Positions 16,835-28,945 of a stretch of 64,000 nucleotides of DNA are shown here, in pieces. Under the pieces are notes generated by a model. It worked only from the letters and a program-made list of their open reading frames with translations, was not told where the DNA came from and searched no databases. The position numbers and the translations under genes were made by a program. The number at the start of each line of letters is the position of its first letter. The first letter of the stretch is position 1. Where the stretch lies: contig NZ_PEGF01000002.1 in NCBI RefSeq assembly GCF_002742635.1, forward strand, positions 1,612,001 to 1,676,000, written 5' to 3'. The DNA comes from Caulobacter sp. X (GTDB taxonomy: Bacteria; Pseudomonadota; Alphaproteobacteria; Caulobacterales; Caulobacteraceae).

Positions 16835-18052
16835 CTACGCCAGACCGATCAGCGGCTTGGCGGTCTTGCTGTCTGGGAACACCTTGGTCTCCAGGATGGC
16901 GCGGTCGACGCCCATGTGCTCGGTCAGCACGCCCTTGAAGAGGCTGCGCATGTCCAGCGTCGGGGCCGTATCGCGGTTCTCGAACAGGGCGCTTTGAGCC
17001 AGGCCGGGCCAGTCGCCGACAATGCCGCCCGGCTTCAGCGCGCCGCCCAGGATCAGGCCTGTCGAGGCCGTGCCATGGTCGGTGCCGCCGGTGCCGTTGA
17101 CCCGGGCGGTGCGGCCAAACTCCGTGACGGCGATCACCACGGTGTTCTTCCACTCCGCGCCCAGACCCGTGTGCAGGCCGTCCAGCACCGTATCCAGGTA
17201 AGACAGACGCGTGGCGATCAGGCTGGGCTGGCCGGCGTGGGTGTCGAAGCCGTCTAGAGAAATCACCGCGATCTGCGGTCCGCCGGGCTGGACCATGAAG
17301 CCGCCCAGCGTCGAGCCCAGCTTACGGGCGGTCTCGTCGTCTCGCCGTTTCGGACCGGCGGCCATGTTCATGCCCGGGGCAGGCGCCATGGCGGTCATGG
17401 CGCGCTGGGCCATGGCCTCGGTCTCCAACCCGCTGGCGAAGGCGGGGCCCAGCAGCGGATCGGTCTTGTAGAGGTCCTGCAGCAGGGCGGGCAGGCGCGC
17501 GCTCTCGTCGACGCCCTTGCCCGGCGACCAGCTGGCGGCCTGCACCTTGCCCCGCAGGATCAGAGGGGCGGTGCCGCCCACCGACAAACCCTCGACGGGG
17601 CGGATCGGCGCCAGGACCTCCAGCGTGCGGTTCAGCCAGCCGGTGTCCGCGCCATAGACGCCCGAAGCGCCGGTCTCCAGCACGTCCTGGGCCTCAAAGT
17701 GCGAGCGGGCCCGATCGGGACTGGCGATGGCCGGGGCGATCCGGGCCTCGCCCTTCAGGGCCAGGGCATGGACCGTCGAGAGCTCCGGATGCAGGCCGAA
17801 GGTCCCGTCCAGCTTGAGCACCTCGTCGGGCTTCATCGCGATGGACCCGCGCAGGGCCGCATAGTTCGGATCGCCCACCGGCGGCGAGACGGACAGGCCG
17901 TCCATGCCGCCCCTGCAGATGACGACGACCAGCTTCTTCTTGGCCAGGTCGCCCTCGGAGGCGGCGAAAGCCTGGCCGCCCAGGAAGGTCACGCCGATGC
18001 CAAGGCTGGCGCCCAGGCCCAGCAGCGAACGGCGGTTCAGTTGAGCGTTCAT
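16835..18052 (-). CDS. DUF1501 domain-containing exported protein
   Basis: This 405-residue protein belongs to the DUF1501 family, related to the alkaline phosphatase/sulfatase superfamily; its biochemical activity is not established. A twin-arginine signal (NRRSLLGLGASLGIGVTFLGG, residues 5-25) is followed by cleavage near AFA. Conserved stretches include VVVICRGGMDGLSV, FGRTARVNGTGGTDHG and a GGALKPGGIVGDWPG run. ATG 18052 gives the signal peptide at the N-terminus. It overlaps the DUF1800 gene by four bases, a pairing seen widely in bacteria, so the two likely act together in the periplasm. Confidence 0.88.
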   Translation of the reverse strand: MNAQLNRRSLLGLGASLGIGVTFLGGQAFAASEGDLAKKKLVVVICRGGMDGLSVSPPVGDPNYAALRGSIAMKPDEVLKLDGTFGLHPELSTVHALALKGEARIAPAIASPDRARSHFEAQDVLETGASGVYGADTGWLNRTLEVLAPIRPVEGLSVGGTAPLILRGKVQAASWSPGKGVDESARLPALLQDLYKTDPLLGPAFASGLETEAMAQRAMTAMAPAPGMNMAAGPKRRDDETARKLGSTLGGFMVQPGGPQIAVISLDGFDTHAGQPSLIATRLSYLDTVLDGLHTGLGAEWKNTVVIAVTEFGRTARVNGTGGTDHGTASTGLILGGALKPGGIVGDWPGLAQSALFENRDTAPTLDMRSLFKGVLTEHMGVDRAILETKVFPDSKTAKPLIGLA

Positions 18053-19491
18053 CGGCGTTGGAACTCCGGGCTCATCAGGAGAAGGGCGAAGGCCTCCCGG
18101 CGGGTCTCCGCCCGCGAGACGGCCTTGGCGACGGCGGGCGTCAGGCGCGCGCCCAGAGCCTCGGCCGCGAGGGCGTTCGGATCGGTGCGGTCGGCGACGA
18201 CGGCGGCAAAGCCTTGCGCCCACTGCATGCGCTTGATCAGGGCGTCCGGCGCGGCCCAGGTTTGGGCGTCTTCCGCCCAGCCCTTGGGCGAGGGGGCGGA
18301 GAAGGGCTTCTGGCCCAGGCCCGTCAGGATCGGCGCCAGCCGCTCGATCGCCGACGGCTCGGCGCCGATCAGCCGCCAGGTCGACAACGTGTACTCGTAA
18401 GGCGTCTTGAACTTGGCTGGGGTGGGGTCCCAGGCCTCGGGGCTCTCGATCAGCGCCTGGGCGACTTTGGCGAGATCGCCGCCGGTCTGCATCCAGCGCC
18501 GCTCCAGTCGCTCAGTGAGGGAAGGCGGCGGCGCATCCGAGACGAAGTGGCGGGCGATCTTGCCGCAGACGTGGCGCGCGGTATGCGGGTCGGCGGCCAA
18601 GTCGCTCAACACGGCCAGGCCTTGCTTCATGCCCTGCCGCCCGTAGTGGCGGCCCATGATCGTGCGGGCGCCCGGCTCGTGCGCGGCTTCGCGGAACACG
18701 AACTGGCCCGCGCGGTCTTCGTTGTCGCGACCGATCGAGAAGCCGGTCAGGGCGCGGGCGAATTCGGTGACGTCGGCCTGGCTGTAGCCGGCGTCAACGC
18801 CCACGGTGTGTAATTCCAGGATCTCGCGGGCCAGGTTCTCGTTGAGCCCCGCCTTGCCGTTCCCGCGCCGCGCCGCAGAGCCCGCCGCCTGGCTGTTGGG
18901 ACCGATCGACGGCGCCTGGTCCAGATAGGTCAGCATGGCTGGGTGTGTCGAGGACGCCACCAGCAGGTTCTCGAAACTGCTGAACACGTACGGCCGGATC
19001 GCCTCGCGCTCGAACGGGTCGATCAGCACCGAGGTGACCTCCTTGGTCGCCGAGACGGTGAAATGATTGGCCCAGAACAGCGCCCAGCGCTCGCGGAAGG
19101 CCGCGTCGGTGTTGGTCGCCAGCCGCGCCCGCGCCAGGAAGTCGGCGCCGACCTTGTCGCGCAGCATGCGCTGAGCGTCCTGGACCGCCGGGTCCTTGGC
19201 GGCCTGGTCGCCCTGGCCGTCCCGCCGGTCGCGCGCCATCTTCCGCAGTTGCTGCACCTGGCGCATCTGGTCGAAGCGCTGGGCCGAGGTCTCGCCGCCG
19301 TCCTGCGGCAGGTCGGCGCCTTCGCGGCGGATCTGAGCGGTCAGGAAGCCTTTCGGGTCGGCCTGGGCGGCTTCGATCTCGCCGGGGCGGGCGCCGAGGC
19401 CGAAACGGGTGACCGCGATGGCGGCCATCATGTCCTTGCTGGGCAAGCTCAACAGCCGCTCTCCCTTGCGCGACGACGTGACATTGCCCAT
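18049..19491 (-). CDS. DUF1800 domain-containing protein
   Basis: This 480-residue protein is of the DUF1800 family, always found next to DUF1501 proteins. Visible features are AIAVTRFGLGARPGEIEAAQ at the start, the central segment ERWALFWANHFTVSATK (about 140-156), GLNENLAREILELHTVGVDAGYS (about 228-250) and RAHEPGARTIMGRHY-like sequence. No signal peptide is obvious. The function is unknown. It is upstream of DUF1501, sharing an ATGA overlap, and divergent from the ATP12 chaperone gene with only 54 bases between starts. Confidence 0.87.
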   Translation of the reverse strand: MGNVTSSRKGERLLSLPSKDMMAAIAVTRFGLGARPGEIEAAQADPKGFLTAQIRREGADLPQDGGETSAQRFDQMRQVQQLRKMARDRRDGQGDQAAKDPAVQDAQRMLRDKVGADFLARARLATNTDAAFRERWALFWANHFTVSATKEVTSVLIDPFEREAIRPYVFSSFENLLVASSTHPAMLTYLDQAPSIGPNSQAAGSAARRGNGKAGLNENLAREILELHTVGVDAGYSQADVTEFARALTGFSIGRDNEDRAGQFVFREAAHEPGARTIMGRHYGRQGMKQGLAVLSDLAADPHTARHVCGKIARHFVSDAPPPSLTERLERRWMQTGGDLAKVAQALIESPEAWDPTPAKFKTPYEYTLSTWRLIGAEPSAIERLAPILTGLGQKPFSAPSPKGWAEDAQTWAAPDALIKRMQWAQGFAAVVADRTDPNALAAEALGARLTPAVAKAVSRAETRREAFALLLMSPEFQRR

Positions 19492-19545
19492 TCAACGCGG
19501 GTTCGCCGCCGTTCCGTCGCGCGCGGCCCGAAAAACGAGTTTCCC

Positions 19546-20271
19546 GTGTCCGACAAAGCCGAGCTGCTGCTGAAACCCAAGCGCTTCTACAAGGCCGCCG
19601 CCGCCGCGCCGACAGAGGGCGGCTTCGCCGTCCAGCTGGACGGCCGCACGCCCAAGTCGCCGGCCAAGAAGCCGCTGGTCCTGCCGACGAAGGCGCTCGC
19701 GGACCTGGTCGCGGCCGAGTGGGAAGCGCAGGTCGAGTTCATCGACAACAGCCTGATGCCCGCCACGCGCCTGGCCTTCACCGCCATCGACCGGGTCTCC
19801 GAGACCCGCGCCGAGGTCGCCAGGGAGATCACCGCCTACGCCGCGTCCGATCACCTTTGCTACCGCGCCGAGAGCCCCAAGGCCCTGGTCGAGCGGCAGG
19901 AGCGGGAGTGGGGCGCGATCCTGGAGTGGGCCAAGGCCGAGCATGGCCTGGCGTTCACGCCGGTCGCCGGGATCATCCACCAACCGCAACCGTCCTCGAC
20001 CCTGGCCTCGGTGGAGGCTCTGGCGCTCACGCTGGACGATTTCACCCTGACGGGCGCGGCCTTCGCCGCCGGCCTGTTCGGCTCGACCGTACTGGCGCTG
20101 GCCGTCCGCGCCGGTCGCCTGACGGGCCAGCGGGCCCTGGATCTCTCCCGTCTCGACGAGATCTACCAGGCCGAGCAGTGGGGCGAGGACGCCGAGGCCA
20201 AGGCGCGCGCCGAGGCGCTGGCGGTCGAGGCGGCGATGATCGAACGCTGGTTCGCGGCGCTGAGAGCCTAA
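19546..20271 (+). CDS. ATP12-family F1-ATPase assembly chaperone
   Basis: ATP12-family proteins are chaperones for assembly of the F1 ATPase alpha subunit in mitochondria and alphaproteobacteria. The 241-residue product has [20 protein letters not shown] near the start, then [42 protein letters not shown] and [17 protein letters not shown], all family hallmarks. It starts at GTG 19546, since the longer frame upstream is antisense to the DUF1800 gene. A YnfA-type gene follows after 10 bases. Family assignment is firm; activity on F1 here is by homology. Confidence 0.9.
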   Translation: MSDKAELLLKPKRFYKAAAAAPTEGGFAVQLDGRTPKSPAKKPLVLPTKALADLVAAEWEAQVEFIDNSLMPATRLAFTAIDRVSETRAEVAREITAYAASDHLCYRAESPKALVERQEREWGAILEWAKAEHGLAFTPVAGIIHQPQPSSTLASVEALALTLDDFTLTGAAFAAGLFGSTVLALAVRAGRLTGQRALDLSRLDEIYQAEQWGEDAEAKARAEALAVEAAMIERWFAALRA

Positions 20272-20281
20272 GGGAAGGGCG

Positions 20282-20611
20282 GTGATCCGGACCCTCGCGA
20301 TCTACGCCCTGGCGGCGTTCGCCGAGATCGGCGGCTGCTTCGCCTTCTGGGCTTGGCTGCGCCTGGGCCGGTCGCCGTGGTGGGCCGGGGCGGGCGCCTT
20401 GTCGCTGATCGCCTTCGCCCTGCTGTTGACGCGGATCGACACCAGCGTCGCCGGCCGCGCGTTCGCCGCCTATGGCGGGATCTACATCCTGGCCTCGATC
20501 GTCTGGATGCGCCTGGTGGAAGGCGCGCGGCCCGATCGCTGGGACCTGCTTGGCGGCGCGGTTTGCCTGATTGGCGCGGGGATCATCCTCTTCGCTCCGC
20601 GAACGAACTGA
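20282..20611 (+). CDS. YnfA/UPF0060 family membrane protein
   Basis: This 109-residue protein matches the YnfA family of four-helix inner membrane proteins, distantly related to small multidrug resistance transporters. It shows [20 protein letters not shown] (about 9-28), the W-rich [19 protein letters not shown] helix, a third helix [19 protein letters not shown] and a final helix ending FAPRTN. Translation starts at GTG 20282. Its length and the family's E. coli relative (about 108 residues) agree. It lies 10 bases behind the ATP12 gene. A role in ethidium or other cation efflux has been reported for some relatives. Confidence 0.88.
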   Translation: MIRTLAIYALAAFAEIGGCFAFWAWLRLGRSPWWAGAGALSLIAFALLLTRIDTSVAGRAFAAYGGIYILASIVWMRLVEGARPDRWDLLGGAVCLIGAGIILFAPRTN

Positions 20612-20726
20612 AAAGCTATGCTGCGCTGCCGCAAGGTCCGCCTTGCGCCAAGGCTCCGCCCTCGCTACGCCTGCTGCCAAAGGCGGAACGCCGCCATCGA
20701 ATAAGTCCGGGCAGGGGAGTACGCGC

Positions 20727-22259
<1,533 letters not shown>

Positions 22260-22276
22260 TCGCGGAGGTTTGGCCC

Positions 22277-23551
22277 TTGTCGGAATGGATCCAGGCCCTG
22301 TCGCCTTTCGCCGGCGTCGGCCTGGCCTTCGCGCTGGGGCTGTTGATCGGCGTCGAGCGCGGCTGGTCGCACCGGATGGAGCCGGACGGCTCGCGTGTCG
22401 CGGGCATCCGCACCTTCGCCCTGCTGGGCTTGGCCGGCGGCGTGGCGGGGGAGGCGACCGCGCGCGTGTCGCCGCTGATCGGCGCGGCGATCCTGATCGC
22501 GGCGGCGGCGGCCCTGCTGATCGGCTACGCTCGCGCGGCGGCCAAGGACGACCTTAGCGCCACCACCACGGTTGTCGGCATCATCACCCTGGGCCTCGGC
22601 GCCCTGGCGGCGGCCGGGCAGTGGACTCTGGCCTGCGTGCTGGCGGCTTTGACCACGCTGATCCTCGCGCAACGCAAAAGGCTACACGAGTGGGTCGAAG
22701 GGCTGAGCGAGATCGAGCTCCAGGCCATCGTTCGCTTCGCCCTAATCTCGCTGGCGATCCTGCCACTGCTGCCCAACCGCGAATTCGGGCCAATGAACGC
22801 CTGGAACCCTCGCGAGATCTGGATGGTGGTTGTGCTGGTCTCGGGCCTGTCGCTGATCGGTTATGCCGCGAGCCGGAAGCTGGGCGCGGAGCGGGGCGTG
22901 CTGGCGACGGCGGCCGTCGGGGCCGTGGTCTCCTCGACCGCCGTCACCGCCGCCATGGCCGCGCGGATCCGCAAATCGGACGGCGATACGGCGGTGCTGA
23001 CGGCGGGCATCGCCTTGGCCTCGACGGTCATGGTGACGCGCGTCCTGGTCCTGGTTGCGCTGCTGGCGCCGTTCGCCCTGGCGCCGCTGGCCCTGGTGGT
23101 TGTTCCGGCTGGACTGGTCGGCGCGGCCTATGTCGCCTGGGCCCTGCGCCATCCGGCGGCGAGCGTCGAGGGACCGGCGCCCATCGTGCGCAACCCGTTC
23201 GACCTGGGGCCCGCGCTGATGCTCGCCGCCCTCGTGATGGTCATTTCGCTGGCGGGTCGATGGGCCATGCAGGCGTTCGGCCATGCGGGCCTCGCCACGG
23301 TCCTGGGCATTTCCGGCATGGTCGACGTCGACGCCGCCATCATCGCCATGAGCCGACTGCCGGCCGGAACACTTAGCCCTAAGCTCGCCGGCCTGATCCT
23401 GGCCGCGCCGATCCTCGCCAACACCCTGGTCAAGGCGGGCCTAGCCTATGCGATCGCCAGGGGCTCGGCGGGGATGAGGGCGGCTGCGCCGCTCGTGGCG
23501 ACGGCGGTGGTGGGGCTGGCGGGCGTCGTGGTGTTGGCGGTGGCGTTCTAG
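22277..23551 (+). CDS. MgtC/SapB and DUF4010 domain membrane protein
   Basis: This 424-residue protein has an N-terminal MgtC-like region (FAGVGLAFALGLLIGVERGW followed by GIRTFALLGLAGGVAGEAT) and a long C-terminal part of about ten helices with DUF4010 sequence (SGMVDVDAAIIAMSRLPAG and GLILAAPILANTLVKAGL). The function of this fused class is unknown; MgtC itself is a membrane modulator linked to magnesium and virulence. The TTG start at 22277 is supported by CGGAGG at 22262-22267. It follows pccB closely on the same strand, but no functional link is obvious. Confidence 0.87.
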   Translation: MSEWIQALSPFAGVGLAFALGLLIGVERGWSHRMEPDGSRVAGIRTFALLGLAGGVAGEATARVSPLIGAAILIAAAAALLIGYARAAAKDDLSATTTVVGIITLGLGALAAAGQWTLACVLAALTTLILAQRKRLHEWVEGLSEIELQAIVRFALISLAILPLLPNREFGPMNAWNPREIWMVVVLVSGLSLIGYAASRKLGAERGVLATAAVGAVVSSTAVTAAMAARIRKSDGDTAVLTAGIALASTVMVTRVLVLVALLAPFALAPLALVVVPAGLVGAAYVAWALRHPAASVEGPAPIVRNPFDLGPALMLAALVMVISLAGRWAMQAFGHAGLATVLGISGMVDVDAAIIAMSRLPAGTLSPKLAGLILAAPILANTLVKAGLAYAIARGSAGMRAAAPLVATAVVGLAGVVVLAVAF

Positions 23552-23561
23552 CCCCTGCGGT

Positions 23562-23975
23562 TCACTCCGCCTTGGGCGCGCGCCTCAAGCCGCTCAGTAG
23601 AGCGCCGAGCAACGCGTAGGACACCACCTGATAGCCGCCGTCGATCAACAGCAGCGCAAGAGGACCCGCCGCATAGATGTAGTTCAGGGCCGACACGGTC
23701 GCGCCGAAGAACAGGCCGATGAAGGCGCCCAGCTTGGCGCCGGCCAGCCAGCCGCGGGTTCCCAGGCGGCGCATGGCGAGATCCAGCGCCAGCAGGATCA
23801 GCAGCATGTTCACGACGCCCAGCGCCATCCGCCACTCCTGGCCGACGAAATCGGTCTCGGTCAGGCCCATGGCCTGGGCCCAGACGGCGCTGAACAGATT
23901 GCCGTACCAGACGATCCCGAAGATCTGCCCGGCGACGAGCGCGGCCACGAGGCCGATCCAGTTCACGGATTTCAT
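23562..23975 (-). CDS. DUF1761-type small membrane protein
   Basis: This 137-residue protein has four predicted helices with the sequence [25 protein letters not shown] near the N-terminus, a hallmark of DUF1761 proteins (a helix ending in a WYG motif), then [37 protein letters not shown] and a final helix around [15 protein letters not shown]. The start ATG at 23975 is chosen to give the helix at the N-terminus; the frame extends upstream without support. It is convergent with the MgtC/DUF4010 gene. The function of the family is unknown. Confidence 0.82.
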   Translation of the reverse strand: MKSVNWIGLVAALVAGQIFGIVWYGNLFSAVWAQAMGLTETDFVGQEWRMALGVVNMLLILLALDLAMRRLGTRGWLAGAKLGAFIGLFFGATVSALNYIYAAGPLALLLIDGGYQVVSYALLGALLSGLRRAPKAE

Positions 23976-24136
23976 GGGCGTTTCCCCAAATGCGGACCTC
24001 GCTCGGTCCCTCTTTCGCAAGGCTGCGCCCGATAACGATGTTCGGTCAACGGGCGAGAGCTTTCGTTTCACGGCCGGTCCTTCTATATGCGGACGCTTCT
24101 TTGCTTCGTCCGACTTGCCCGAAAGGCCGCGCCCGC

Positions 24137-25846
24137 ATGGCTCGCATCCTGATCACCTCGGCCCTGCCGTACATCAACGGCATCAAGCACCTGGGGAATC
24201 TGGCGGGGTCGATGCTGCCGGCCGACGTCTATGCGCGCTTCCAGCGGGCTCGCGGCCACGAGACGCTCTACATCTGCGCCACCGATGAGCATGGGACTCC
24301 CGCGGAACTCGCGGCGGCCGCCGCCAACCAGGACGTCGCCACCTACTGCGCCGAGCAGCACGTGCTGCAGCACGACGTGGGCCGGGCCTTTGGCCTGTCC
24401 TGGGATCATTTCGGCCGGTCCTCGTCGCCGCAGAACCATCGCCTGACCCAGCACTTCTGCCAGGCTTTGGAGGACCACGGCCTGATCGAGGAGCGGGTCG
24501 ACCAGATGGTCTATTCGGTCGACGACAAGCGCTTCCTGCCCGACCGCTACGTCGAAGGCACGTGCCCGCACTGCGGCTTCGAGAAAGCGCGCGGCGACCA
24601 GTGCGACAACTGCGGCAACCTGCTGGACCCCACCGACCTGATCAATCCGTACTCGGTGATCTCGGGCTCGCGGAACATCGAGGTGCGCGACACCAAGCAC
24701 CTGTACCTGCTGCAGACCAAGATGCAGGACAAGATCCGCGCCTGGGTCGACAGCCACGCCGACTGGCCGCCGCTGGCGCGGTCGATCGCCTACAAGCACC
24801 TGGACGAGGGCCTGATCGACCGCGGCATCACCCGCGACCTAGCCTGGGGGATCCCCGTGGCCAAGGACGGAATTCCGCGTCCGGGCTTCGAGGACAAGGT
24901 CTTCTACGTCTGGTTCGACGCTCCGATCGAATACATCGCCGCCACCCAGGAGTGGGCCGAAGGCGCGCCCGATCGCGACTGGAAGCGCTGGTGGCGCACC
25001 GACGAGGGCGCGGACGACGTCCGCTACGTCCAGTTCATGGGCAAGGACAACGTCGCGTTCCACACGGTCAGCTTCCCGGCGACCATCCTCGGCTCGGAAG
25101 AGCCGTGGAAGAGCGTCGACATGCTGAAAGCCTTCAACTGGCTGAACTGGTACGGCGGCAAGTTCTCGACCAGCAACAAGCGCGGCGTCTTCATGGACGC
25201 GGCCCTCGATATCCTGCCGCCCGACCTCTGGCGCTGGTACCTGACAGCCAATTCGCCGGAAGGCAGCGACACGGCCTTCACCTGGGAGCAGTTCGCCAGC
25301 GCCGTGAACCGCGACCTGGCCGATGTGCTGGGCAACTTCGTCAACCGCATCCTGAAGTTCACCGAGAGCAAGTTCGACGGCGTCGTGCCCGAGGGCGGCC
25401 AGCCCGGCCCGCTGGAGGAGAAGCTGTTCGCCGATGTCTCGGCGCGTCTCGCCGATCTCGCCGAACAGATGGACGCCATCGAGATCCGCAAGAGCGCCCA
25501 GGCGCTGCGGGCCCTTTGGGTGGTCGGCAACGAGTACCTGCAGGAGGCCGCGCCGTGGACCGCGATCAAGACCGATCGCGACCGCGCCGCCGTCATCGTC
25601 CGCACCGCCCTGAACCTGGCGGCTCTCTACGCCAAGATCTCGGCCCCGTTCATCCCGTTCGCGGCCGAGAAGATCAGCGAGGCCTTTGGCCTGGACTTCC
25701 CGGCGGCCTGGCCCTCGGACGACGCGGCCGCCGAACTGTCCAAGCTGACGGTCGGCCAAGCGATCACGGTCCCTGACGTCCTCTTCAAGAAGATCGACGA
25801 CGACCAGATCGCCGAATGGACGGCCCGCTTCGGCGGCGCGGAATAG
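24137..25846 (+). CDS. metG: Methionyl-tRNA synthetase
   Basis: MetG charges tRNA-Met in the cytoplasm. The 569-residue product has the class I signature as [20 protein letters not shown] (residues 11-30, HIGH-type HLGN), a zinc knuckle [19 protein letters not shown] (about 141-159) and the KMSKS-type motif as KFSTSNKRG (about 340). ATG 24137 matches the family N-terminus [18 protein letters not shown]. The length and the absence of a C-terminal dimerisation domain resemble other alphaproteobacterial MetG1-like forms. Its stop is one base before the GTG of the MFS gene. Confidence 0.96.
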   Translation: MARILITSALPYINGIKHLGNLAGSMLPADVYARFQRARGHETLYICATDEHGTPAELAAAAANQDVATYCAEQHVLQHDVGRAFGLSWDHFGRSSSPQNHRLTQHFCQALEDHGLIEERVDQMVYSVDDKRFLPDRYVEGTCPHCGFEKARGDQCDNCGNLLDPTDLINPYSVISGSRNIEVRDTKHLYLLQTKMQDKIRAWVDSHADWPPLARSIAYKHLDEGLIDRGITRDLAWGIPVAKDGIPRPGFEDKVFYVWFDAPIEYIAATQEWAEGAPDRDWKRWWRTDEGADDVRYVQFMGKDNVAFHTVSFPATILGSEEPWKSVDMLKAFNWLNWYGGKFSTSNKRGVFMDAALDILPPDLWRWYLTANSPEGSDTAFTWEQFASAVNRDLADVLGNFVNRILKFTESKFDGVVPEGGQPGPLEEKLFADVSARLADLAEQMDAIEIRKSAQALRALWVVGNEYLQEAAPWTAIKTDRDRAAVIVRTALNLAALYAKISAPFIPFAAEKISEAFGLDFPAAWPSDDAAAELSKLTVGQAITVPDVLFKKIDDDQIAEWTARFGGAE

Positions 25847-25847
25847 G

Positions 25848-27050
25848 GTGACCGCGGGGGCGGACAGTCGGACGGACGGAAAGGGGCTACCGACCCTCGT
25901 CCGGCTCTGCCTGTTCTACGCCTCGCTGTTCCTGGTCTCGGGCGTCAGCCTGCCTTACGCGGGGACTTTCCTGCGCGATCGCGGCATGAGCGGCGGGGCC
26001 ATTGGCCTCATCTTGGCCGTGCCGCTGCTGCTGAAGCCCTTCACGGGGCCGGTGCTGGCGGTCTGGGCCGACGGCTTCAAGCTGCGGCGCACGCCGATGG
26101 TGCTGCTGATGATCGGGGCGGGCCTGGGCTATGCGGGCCTTCTGGCGGGCTATAACCTATTCTGGCTGATCCTGGCCTGGTTCGTCGGCCAGACTCTGAT
26201 GTCGACCGTCTCGCCGCTGATCGACGTGATCACCCTGCGCCGGGCGCGGGTCGAGGGCTTCAACTACGGCCTGGCGCGCGGCACGGGGTCCAGCGCCTTC
26301 ATCGCCGCCAACCTGCTGATGGGCGCGATCCTGACCTTCGCGGCGCCGACCATCATCGCCCAGTGGATCGTCGCGACCTGCTTCGTCGGGGCCTTGGCGG
26401 CCGCCTGGCTGGTGCCGCCCGAAAGGGTTCACGCCGAGGGCGCCAAGCCCGACCGCGCCGAACGCTGGAAGGGGCTGGGCGACCTGATGCGCAACCGCAC
26501 CTTCGTGCTGGCGGTGGTCACGGCCGGCCTGATCCAGGGCGCGCACGCCTTCTACTACGGCTTCTCGGCCATCCTCTGGCGCAAGCAGGGCATATCCGAG
26601 CCGATGATCGGCGTGCTGTGGGGCGTGGGCGTCGCCGTCGAGGTGGGCTTCATGTTCTTCCTTGAGCCCCTGCGCCGTCGCTGGGGACCCGAGCGGTTCC
26701 TGATCCTCGGCGCCCTGGCGGCGGTGGTCCGCTGGACGGCCTACGCCTTCCAGCCGCCGCTGTGGGCGCTGTTCCCGCTGCAGGGGCTGCACGCCCTGAC
26801 CTTCGCCGCCTCGTTCCTGGCGTCGCTGCGCCTGATCGAGAAGCTAGCGCCGCCCGCCGCGGCCTCGCCGGCCCAGGCGATCAACTCGGCCCTATCGTCA
26901 GGCTTTACGCTCGGCATAGCGACCCTGGCCTCGGGGCCTCTATTTGATGCCTTGGGCGCGTTCGGCTACCTCGCCACGGCGGGCATGGCCGGGCTCGGAC
27001 TGATCGGCGCGATCGTCCTGGCTCGCCGATCACGCCATCAGATCGTGTAG
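25848..27050 (+). CDS. MFS transporter, PPP/HcaT-like family
   Basis: This 400-residue permease has about 12 membrane helices and resembles the 3-phenylpropionate transporter-like (HcaT) MFS branch: an N-terminal [20 protein letters not shown], motif A-type loop around [16 protein letters not shown], and [18 protein letters not shown], then [20 protein letters not shown] in the second half. GTG 25848 follows the metG stop at once, so it is probably cotranscribed. It overlaps the convergent cysNC gene by 13 bases. The substrate is unknown; sugar or aromatic acid uptake are both plausible for this branch. Confidence 0.85.
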   Translation: MTAGADSRTDGKGLPTLVRLCLFYASLFLVSGVSLPYAGTFLRDRGMSGGAIGLILAVPLLLKPFTGPVLAVWADGFKLRRTPMVLLMIGAGLGYAGLLAGYNLFWLILAWFVGQTLMSTVSPLIDVITLRRARVEGFNYGLARGTGSSAFIAANLLMGAILTFAAPTIIAQWIVATCFVGALAAAWLVPPERVHAEGAKPDRAERWKGLGDLMRNRTFVLAVVTAGLIQGAHAFYYGFSAILWRKQGISEPMIGVLWGVGVAVEVGFMFFLEPLRRRWGPERFLILGALAAVVRWTAYAFQPPLWALFPLQGLHALTFAASFLASLRLIEKLAPPAAASPAQAINSALSSGFTLGIATLASGPLFDALGAFGYLATAGMAGLGLIGAIVLARRSRHQIV

Positions 27051-28945
27051 TCGACTTCCTGGCCCTCGAGCCACGCCACGATCTGCTCGGCCGCTTCGAC
27101 GGGATCGATCGCTGTGGTGTCGATCCGCAGTTCGGGGCTTTCCGGCGCTTCATACGGGCTGTCGACGCCGGTGAAGTTCTTCAGCTGGCCCGAGCGGGCC
27201 TTCTTGTAGAGACCCTTGACGTCCCGCGCCTCGGCCACCGCCAGGGGCGTGTCGACGAAGACCTCGATGAACTCGCCGGGCTCCAGGATATCGCGCGCCA
27301 GCTGGCGCTCGGCCCGGAACGGCGAGATGAAGGCGGTCAGCACGATCAGGCCGGCGTCGACCATCAGCTTGGCGACCTCGGCCACCCGGCGGATGTTCTC
27401 GACGCGGTCCTCCTCGGTGAAGCCGAGGTCCTTGTTCAGGCCGTGGCGGACGTTGTCGCCGTCCAGCAGATAGGTGTGGCGGCCCAGGGCGTGCAGGCGC
27501 TTCTCGACCAGGTTGGCGATGGTCGACTTGCCCGCGCCCGACAGGCCCGTCAGCCAGACCACCTGGCCGCGTTGGGCCTTCAGCGCCGCCCGCGAGACCT
27601 TGGTGACGTCGGTGTGCTGCCAATGGATGTTGTCGGCACGCCGCAGGGCGAAGTTGATCATGCCCGCCCCGACCGTGCGGTTGGAAAGCCGGTCGATCAG
27701 GATGAAGCCGCCCATCTGGCGATTGTCGGCATAGGCTTCGAACGGGATGGCCTGGTCGAGCGACAGGTTTACAAGCCCGATCTCGTTCAGCGCCAGCCGC
27801 TTGGCGGCCATATGCTCCAGCGTATTGACGTTCACCCGGTGCTTGATGTCGGTGACGCTGGCCCCGACCGTGCGGGCGCCGAGCTTCAGCAGGTAGGTCC
27901 GGCCCGGGGGCAGGGGCTCGTCGTCCATCCAGACGAGGGTGGCCTCGAACTGGTTGGCGACGGGGGCGGGGGCGTCGGCAGTCGCGATGACGTCGCCGCG
28001 CGAGATGTCGATCTCGTCCTCAAGCGTCAGGGTCACCGACTGCCCGGCCACGGCGCGATCGAGATCGCCAGGCAGGGTGACGATCCGGGCCACGCGGCTC
28101 TCGCGGCCGGAGGGCAGGGCGCGGATGCGGTCGCCCGGCTTGATCGTTCCCGAGGCGATCAGGCCCGAGAACCCTCGGAAGTCCAGGTTCGGACGATTGA
28201 CCCACTGGACCGGCATGCGGAAGGGCCCCGCCTGCAGATCGTCCTCCACCTCGACGCTTTCCAGCCAGTCCATCAGGATCGGCCCTTCGAACCAGGGCGT
28301 CGCCTCGCTGCGCGTGGCGATATTGTCGCCGCCGAGGCCCGAGATCGGGATCGGCGTGAAGACGGACAGGCCGATCTGGTCGGCAAAGGCGCGGTAGTCG
28401 GCGACGATGGCGTCGAACACCGCCTGGTCCCAGCCGACCAGGTCCATCTTGTTCACCGCCAACACCACGTTCCGGATGCCCAGCAGGCTGACGAGATAGC
28501 TGTGGCGGCGGGTCTGGGTCAGCACGCCCTTGCGCGCGTCGATCAGGATCACGGCCGCGTCGGCGGTCGAGGCGCCGGTGACCATGTTGCGCGTGTACTG
28601 CTCGTGGCCGGGGGTGTCGGCGACGATGAACTTGCGCTTCTCGGTCGAGAAGAAGCGGTAGGCGACGTCGATGGTGATGCCCTGCTCGCGCTCGGCGGCC
28701 AGGCCGTCGACCAGCAGGGCGAAGTCGATCGCCCCGCCTTGCGTGCCGACCTTCTTGCTGTCGGCTTCGAGGGCCGCCAGCTGGTCCTCGAAGATCATCT
28801 TGCTGTCGTACAGCAGGCGGCCGATCAGGGTGGACTTGCCGTCGTCGACGCTGCCGCAGGTGATGAAGCGCAGCAGCGACTTGTGCTGGTGCTGGTGCAG
28901 GTAGGCGTCGATATCCTCGGCGATGAGAGCGGACTGGTGCGCCAT
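27038..28945 (-). CDS. cysNC: Bifunctional sulfate adenylyltransferase subunit 1/APS kinase (CysNC)
   Basis: This 635-residue fusion combines CysN, a GTPase that drives ATP sulfurylase, with CysC, the APS kinase making PAPS. The CysN part has the P-loop GSVDDGKS at 31-38, [13 protein letters not shown] and [10 protein letters not shown]-Tu-like domain 2 and 3 regions, and the joined C-terminal kinase from about residue 445 with [29 protein letters not shown] and [13 protein letters not shown]. The fusion is common in alpha- and other proteobacteria. Its start abuts the cysD stop (one-base overlap), so the two form an operon for sulfate assimilation. Confidence 0.95.
   Translation of the reverse strand: MAHQSALIAEDIDAYLHQHQHKSLLRFITCGSVDDGKSTLIGRLLYDSKMIFEDQLAALEADSKKVGTQGGAIDFALLVDGLAAEREQGITIDVAYRFFSTEKRKFIVADTPGHEQYTRNMVTGASTADAAVILIDARKGVLTQTRRHSYLVSLLGIRNVVLAVNKMDLVGWDQAVFDAIVADYRAFADQIGLSVFTPIPISGLGGDNIATRSEATPWFEGPILMDWLESVEVEDDLQAGPFRMPVQWVNRPNLDFRGFSGLIASGTIKPGDRIRALPSGRESRVARIVTLPGDLDRAVAGQSVTLTLEDEIDISRGDVIATADAPAPVANQFEATLVWMDDEPLPPGRTYLLKLGARTVGASVTDIKHRVNVNTLEHMAAKRLALNEIGLVNLSLDQAIPFEAYADNRQMGGFILIDRLSNRTVGAGMINFALRRADNIHWQHTDVTKVSRAALKAQRGQVVWLTGLSGAGKSTIANLVEKRLHALGRHTYLLDGDNVRHGLNKDLGFTEEDRVENIRRVAEVAKLMVDAGLIVLTAFISPFRAERQLARDILEPGEFIEVFVDTPLAVAEARDVKGLYKKARSGQLKNFTGVDSPYEAPESPELRIDTTAIDPVEAAEQIVAWLEGQEVDYTI

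Noticed and set aside
15684..17153. Long minus-strand frame over the RluC-type gene
   Set aside because: It overlaps two confident genes and reads as antisense low-complexity sequence.
23976..24136. T-box or SAM riboswitch before metG
   Set aside because: No conserved T-box bulge or SAM-II-like core; only 161 bases with no visible terminator.
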